From assembly GCA_030550225.1 (NCBI GenBank), contig JAUQPV010000131.1, forward strand, positions 1 to 7,068: DNA of 7,068 bases. The letters run 5' to 3'. The translations under genes and the position numbers were made by a program. A model generated the notes under the pieces. The model was not told the origin of the DNA and did no database searches. It was given only the letters and a program-made list of their open reading frames with translations. This stretch comes from Acidobacteriota bacterium. Its GTDB lineage: Bacteria; Acidobacteriota; HRBIN11. Shown here piece after piece: positions 4,929 through 7,068 of the stretch (its first letter is position 1; each line of letters begins with the position of its first letter).

Positions 4929-5936
4929 TTACAGTAGACCGGAAAAGGTGGGGAAAAACATTACCCGGAAAGGATGTCCTGATGTCCGGGGGTGCCAGGC
5001 CGTCCAGCCCCGGGCCTGGGCCTCGGCCTCCAGTCGGGGTCGGGCCTCGGGGTCGACCCATAGGACGATGCAACCCCCGCCGCCGGCCCCACAGACCTTG
5101 GCCGCCCCGATGGCCGGGTCCCGCCAGGCCAGGACGTCGGCCACGGCCGGCGTGACGATAGCCGGGTGGAGGCTTCCGCGGGCGTCCATCTCCTGCCGGA
5201 TGGCTCGGGCGCAGGCCCCGTCGTCCCGGCGTTCGATGGCCTCGACGAGGGCCTGGGCGGCCCGCCGGATCGTTTCCATCGCCCGACGGACCGGGGCTTC
5301 ACCCTCGATCAAACGTTGGAAGACCTCCCAGTTGTTCCGGCCGGAAAATCGACTTTCCCCGACGTACACGAGGAGCAGTCGGGCCAGGACCCAGTCCCGG
5401 GCCGGGGCCAGGGAATACCGGTCCCAGCCTTGCCACGTCCACCGCCAGGCGTGGAGACCCCCATAGACCGCCGCCAAGTGGTCCTGCAAGCCCGTCGGGA
5501 CCTGGATGCTCTGGGTCTCCAGGAAGTAGGCCTGCCGGACGAGCGAGGGGCGGGGCACGGTCGTGCCCTTCCAGCGGGCCAGCGTCCCCAAGAGGGCAAC
5601 CGTCAGGGCCGATGACCCCCCGAGGCCCGACCCGGACGGGACCTCGGAGACGATACGAATCCGCAGGGGGTGCGGGGGGACGACGCTACGGACGACCCTC
5701 CAGACCAGCTTCCAAGCCTCCGGCGGCTCGGCCGCCAACGTCTCGGCCGTCCACGTCGGGAGGTCCGACTCGCTTTCCAGGACCCACCGGGGCGACGGCT
5801 CGGTCGTCACCCGTTGGTAGCGGTCGATGGCGACGTTGACCGTCAGGCTATCGGGAAGGATGGCGTAGATGGGCCAGATGTCCAGCGTACCGCCGGCCAG
5901 GTCCACACGTACAGGCGCTTCCCCGATCCATCCCAT
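4929..5936 (-). CDS. GHMP-superfamily small-molecule (probably sugar) kinase
   Basis: This 335-residue soluble kinase transfers phosphate from ATP to a small metabolite. All three GHMP motifs are visible: EAPVRVDLAGGTLDIWP (6-22) for substrate and start of fold, the phosphate-binding loop VPSGSGLGGSSA (99-110), and the C-terminal glycine loop KVCGAGGGGC (280-289). GLQDHLAAVYGGLHAW (149-164) resembles the substrate segment of heptose-7-phosphate and fucose-type kinases of the HddA group. The true substrate cannot be read from sequence; mevalonate-pathway or galactokinase-like roles are less likely but open. ATG at 5936 starts right before motif 1. Its Shine-Dalgarno is weak, and the preceding membrane-protein stop is 3 bp away, so translation is probably coupled. 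The stop codon lies 16 bp before the argR -35 box. Confidence 0.88.
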   Translation of the reverse strand: MGWIGEAPVRVDLAGGTLDIWPIYAILPDSLTVNVAIDRYQRVTTEPSPRWVLESESDLPTWTAETLAAEPPEAWKLVWRVVRSVVPPHPLRIRIVSEVPSGSGLGGSSALTVALLGTLARWKGTTVPRPSLVRQAYFLETQSIQVPTGLQDHLAAVYGGLHAWRWTWQGWDRYSLAPARDWVLARLLLVYVGESRFSGRNNWEVFQRLIEGEAPVRRAMETIRRAAQALVEAIERRDDGACARAIRQEMDARGSLHPAIVTPAVADVLAWRDPAIGAAKVCGAGGGGCIVLWVDPEARPRLEAEAQARGWTAWHPRTSGHPFRVMFFPTFSGLL

Positions 5937-5939
5937 CGC

Positions 5940-6188
5940 CTACTTCTCGTCGGCCGGGAAGCGCCGGAAGAATAACCAGTAGAAGAGCCATTGGACGGCG
6001 ACGCTCCAAGCCAGAACACCGAGCGTCTCGACCCAGTACCCCCACAGGCCCAGGATGTGGACGACGATCCCGGCGATGAGGAAGCCCGTGAGCCAGACAT
6101 AGAGGGGACGCGGTAGTCGCACGTACAAGTACTGAAGCCAACTCAGCGCTACGACGAGCAGAGCGGCCCCGAGTAAGACTAAGACCAT
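5940..6188 (-). CDS. Small three-helix membrane protein of unknown function
   Basis: This 82-residue protein is not one I recognise. Three hydrophobic segments at about residues 1-23, 29-52 and 58-74 span most of it, with short charged breaks (RLPRP at about 24-28) and a polar end, RRFPADEK. It is rich in Trp and Tyr near segment ends, as in real membrane proteins. ATG at 6188 has only a weak upstream GAG for the ribosome. The stop is 3 bp from the GHMP kinase start, so the two are almost certainly co-transcribed, perhaps for a membrane-linked sugar or lipid step. It lies 74 bp after the tRNA-Asp gene on the same strand, so the tRNA promoter might also feed this unit. Confidence 0.7.
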   Translation of the reverse strand: MVLVLLGAALLVVALSWLQYLYVRLPRPLYVWLTGFLIAGIVVHILGLWGYWVETLGVLAWSVAVQWLFYWLFFRRFPADEK

Positions 6189-6249
6189 CGCCAGATTCTC
6201 ACGAACCGGGCGGCTCCGTTTGGGAGAGTCGGGGGAGGAATAGGGAATA

Positions 6250-6263
6250 GTCTATAGTCTATG
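6250..6263 (-). repeat. Two 7-bp CATAGAC-type units abutting the tRNA CCA end
   Basis: On the minus strand CATAGAC and TATAGAC follow directly, and the first unit shares its CA with the encoded CCA of the tRNA. The sequence matches the array at 251-285 in the opposite orientation. Confidence 0.5.
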
Positions 6264-6338
6264 GCGGGCCCGACGAGACTCGAACTCGCGACCTCAGGCT
6301 CGACAGGCCTGCGTTCTAACCACCTGAACTACGGGCCC
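6262..6338 (-). tRNA. tRNA-Asp (anticodon GTC)
   Basis: The cloverleaf is complete over 77 bases including an encoded CCA. The acceptor GGGCCCG pairs with CGGGCCC, the D stem is GTTC/GAAC, and the anticodon stem CAGGC/GCCTG encloses loop CTGTCGA with anticodon GTC. The T arm is GCGAG/CTCGT with loop TTCGAGT. The discriminator base is G73, as expected for aspartate. Both acceptor arms contain the palindrome GGGCCC. A strong promoter lies just upstream. Confidence 0.97.
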
Positions 6339-6361
6339 GCCGGACAGTGGCTCTGTATCTA

Positions 6362-6390
6362 AATATACGAAGCCCCTTGCGGCGTGTCAA
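6362..6390 (-). promoter_or_regulatory. Strong sigma70-type promoter of the tRNA gene
   Basis: On the minus strand a perfect TTGACA (6385-6390) and TATATT (6362-6367) are separated by exactly 17 bases. Initiation near 6355 would give a short 5' leader of about 17 bases to be trimmed by RNase P. The 8-bp repeat array begins 2 bp upstream of the -35 box. Confidence 0.85.
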
Positions 6391-6392
6391 GG

Positions 6393-6581
6393 TTCGGGAA
6401 TTCGGGAATCCGGCAGTTCGGGAGTTCGGCAGTCGGCAGGTCGGGAATTCGGCAGTTTGGCAGATGGGCAGGTCGGCAGTTCGGTAGTCGGCAGGTCGGC
6501 AGTTTGGCAGATGGGCAGTTCGGCAGTTCGGCAGTTCGGCAGGTGGGCAGTTCGGCAGTCGGCAGATGGGCAGGTCGGCAG
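6393..6581 (+). repeat. Degenerate 8-bp tandem array, about 24 units
   Basis: The stretch divides into 24 consecutive units, 21 of 8 bases and three of 7 (TCGGCAG). The consensus is TTCGGCAG with variants TTCGGGAA, GTCGGCAG, ATGGGCAG and TTTGGCAG. Variants recur in blocks, such as GTCGGCAG-TTTGGCAG-ATGGGCAG, which points to multi-unit duplication. Open frames through it are artefacts of the period. A short piece of the same array lies inverted at 6953-6990. Confidence 0.9.
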
Positions 6582-6587
6582 ATGGGG

Positions 6588-6816
6588 GACGCCGGAATGA
6601 CGTCCCGTGTTCTAAAGTCGGACACCACTACGACGGGTGGTCCTAACAGGATGACACCGGGATGACGGCCGGTTCCTGAGGTAGATACCGCCATAACTGG
6701 CGGTGTTCGGATGGGGTGGATGCCGCCGTCACCGGCGGTGCCAGGACAGGGAGACACCGGCAGCGATGCCGGTGTTCTGAGGTATCACGTGTCACTACCG
6801 AGATCGCTTTGGTAGT
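6588..6816. repeat. Tandem array of seven hairpin units with covarying stems
   Basis: Units start near 6588, 6621, 6653, 6684, 6719, 6753 and 6791, with spacings of 31-38 bases. Each has GAC or GAT (GTC in the last), then a 6-base arm, a 6-base loop (11 in the last) and a complementary arm. Arm pairs are GCCGGA/TCCCGT (one mismatch), ACCACT/GGTGGT, ACCGGG/GCCGGT (one mismatch), ACCGCC/GGCGGT, GCCGCC/GGCGGT, ACCGGC/GCCGGT and ACTACC/GGTAGT. The inner bases differ between units but still pair. Linkers of 10-20 bases often begin GTTC or CCT. No protein gene explains this. It could be an RNA, a protein-binding array or a decayed dispersed-repeat cluster. Confidence 0.75.
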
Positions 6817-6817
6817 A

Positions 6818-6945
6818 ATCAACTTGTAATTGATATGTTTCCCCTCACCCGGCTTTTCCCCCAGAGGAGAGGCGTCCCTACCCGGTTCCCTCGCCCCTGG
6901 GGGAGAGGGACAGGATAAGGGGGAATGCATCAGTTACAAACTGAT
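6818..6945. mobile_element. MITE- or REP-dimer-like inverted-repeat element
   Basis: The left end (6818-6850) and the reverse complement of the right end (6913-6945) align over 33 bases with 24 identities, and all nine differences are transitions. The ends begin ATCA..TTGTAA.TGAT. Homology continues inward: each half also has a CCCCCAG..G.GAGG hairpin part, so the element is an inverted dimer of a unit of about 62 bp. The right end alone holds ATCAGTT/AACTGAT, a perfect 7-bp palindrome. It encodes nothing, and no target-site duplication is evident. A non-autonomous element moved by a transposase elsewhere is likely. Confidence 0.6.
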
Positions 6946-6952
6946 CGTCCCA

Positions 6953-6990
6953 ACCTACCTGCCGACTGCCGACCTGCCCACCTGCCAACC
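6953..6990 (-). repeat. Inverted remnant of the 8-bp array
   Basis: Read on the minus strand the units are TTGGCAG, GTGGGCAG, GTCGGCAG, TCGGCAG and GTAGGTTG, the same family as 6393-6581 but in opposite orientation. It flanks the hairpin array and the inverted-repeat element on their far side. Confidence 0.75.
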
Positions 6991-6991
6991 C

Positions 6992-7068
6992 CTATGCCCG
7001 TCCCTGGGGCGGCAGGGCCCAAAGCGCCAAATGCCGACGGGCCGTGATGAAGGCGATGACGACAGCCG
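6992..7068 (-). CDS. C-terminal fragment of an unidentified, hydrophobic protein
   Basis: A minus-strand frame enters from the right edge and ends at TAG (6992-6994), giving 24 residues ending RHLALWALPPQGRA. The start AVVIAFITA is hydrophobic, like the end of a membrane helix followed by a basic cytoplasmic tail. Codon third positions are mostly G or C, as in neighbouring genes. A plus-strand frame from ATG at 7031 is also open to the edge, so the call is tentative. Confidence 0.4.
   Translation of the reverse strand, partial: AVVIAFITARRHLALWALPPQGRA

Noticed and set aside
4405..5466. Plus-strand 353-codon open frame
   Set aside because: It is antisense to argR and the GHMP kinase gene, both of which have full family motifs. 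Its product is Arg/Pro/Ser-rich, as expected of a GC-rich shadow frame.
6588..6816. CRISPR array
   Set aside because: The units are not identical, the linkers are only 10-20 bases, and the palindromes differ from unit to unit. There are no cas genes in the window.
6359..6930. Minus-strand open frames across the repeat block (132 and 95 codons)
   Set aside because: They exist because the 8-bp array lacks stops on that strand and the hairpin units are close to 33 bp (11 codons). The products are low-complexity Pro/Leu/Cys repeats with no ribosome site.

Overview
The window is GC-rich bacterial chromosomal DNA. It holds seven complete protein genes, one tRNA gene, a probable gene fragment at the right edge, and two repeat-rich non-coding stretches (1-430 and about 6339-6991). 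The organism looks like a diderm bacterium: one product is a probable outer-membrane beta-barrel ending in an aromatic residue. It may be thermophilic, because the tryptophanyl-tRNA synthetase carries the four-cysteine iron-sulfur signature known from Thermotoga maritima. I cannot name the phylum.

Left part, minus strand: positions 1-430 carry no convincing gene but are dense in inverted and tandem repeats. Next comes a two-gene unit read right to left: a ThiS/MoaD-like ubiquitin-fold protein (1453-1701) whose last codons overlap the start of trpS (431-1471). It is probably driven from an AT-rich island near 1743-1771, which may also fire rightward.

Centre, plus strand: a secreted subtilisin-like (S8) serine protease with a large insert (1845-3578) is followed 52 bp later by a small outer-membrane-type protein (3631-4266). 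They are probably one transcript serving the cell envelope, closed by a 12-bp perfect hairpin at 4311-4339 that faces the convergent argR.

Right part, minus strand: tRNA-Asp (6262-6338) sits under a near-consensus promoter. After it come a three-helix membrane protein (5940-6188) and a GHMP-family kinase (4929-5936), only 3 bp apart. argR (4357-4851) has its own promoter in the short gap after the kinase gene.

The most unusual DNA is 6393-6990, a layered repeat block upstream of the tRNA. It contains (i) about 24 copies of a degenerate 8-bp unit that run to within 2 bp of the tRNA promoter -35 box, (ii) seven tandem hairpin units of about 33 bp whose stems change sequence but keep pairing, (iii) a roughly 128-bp inverted-repeat element resembling a MITE or REP dimer, and (iv) a short inverted piece of the same 8-bp array. 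The hairpin array is the best candidate for something undescribed. A hydrophobic partial reading frame enters from the right edge (6992-7068, minus).
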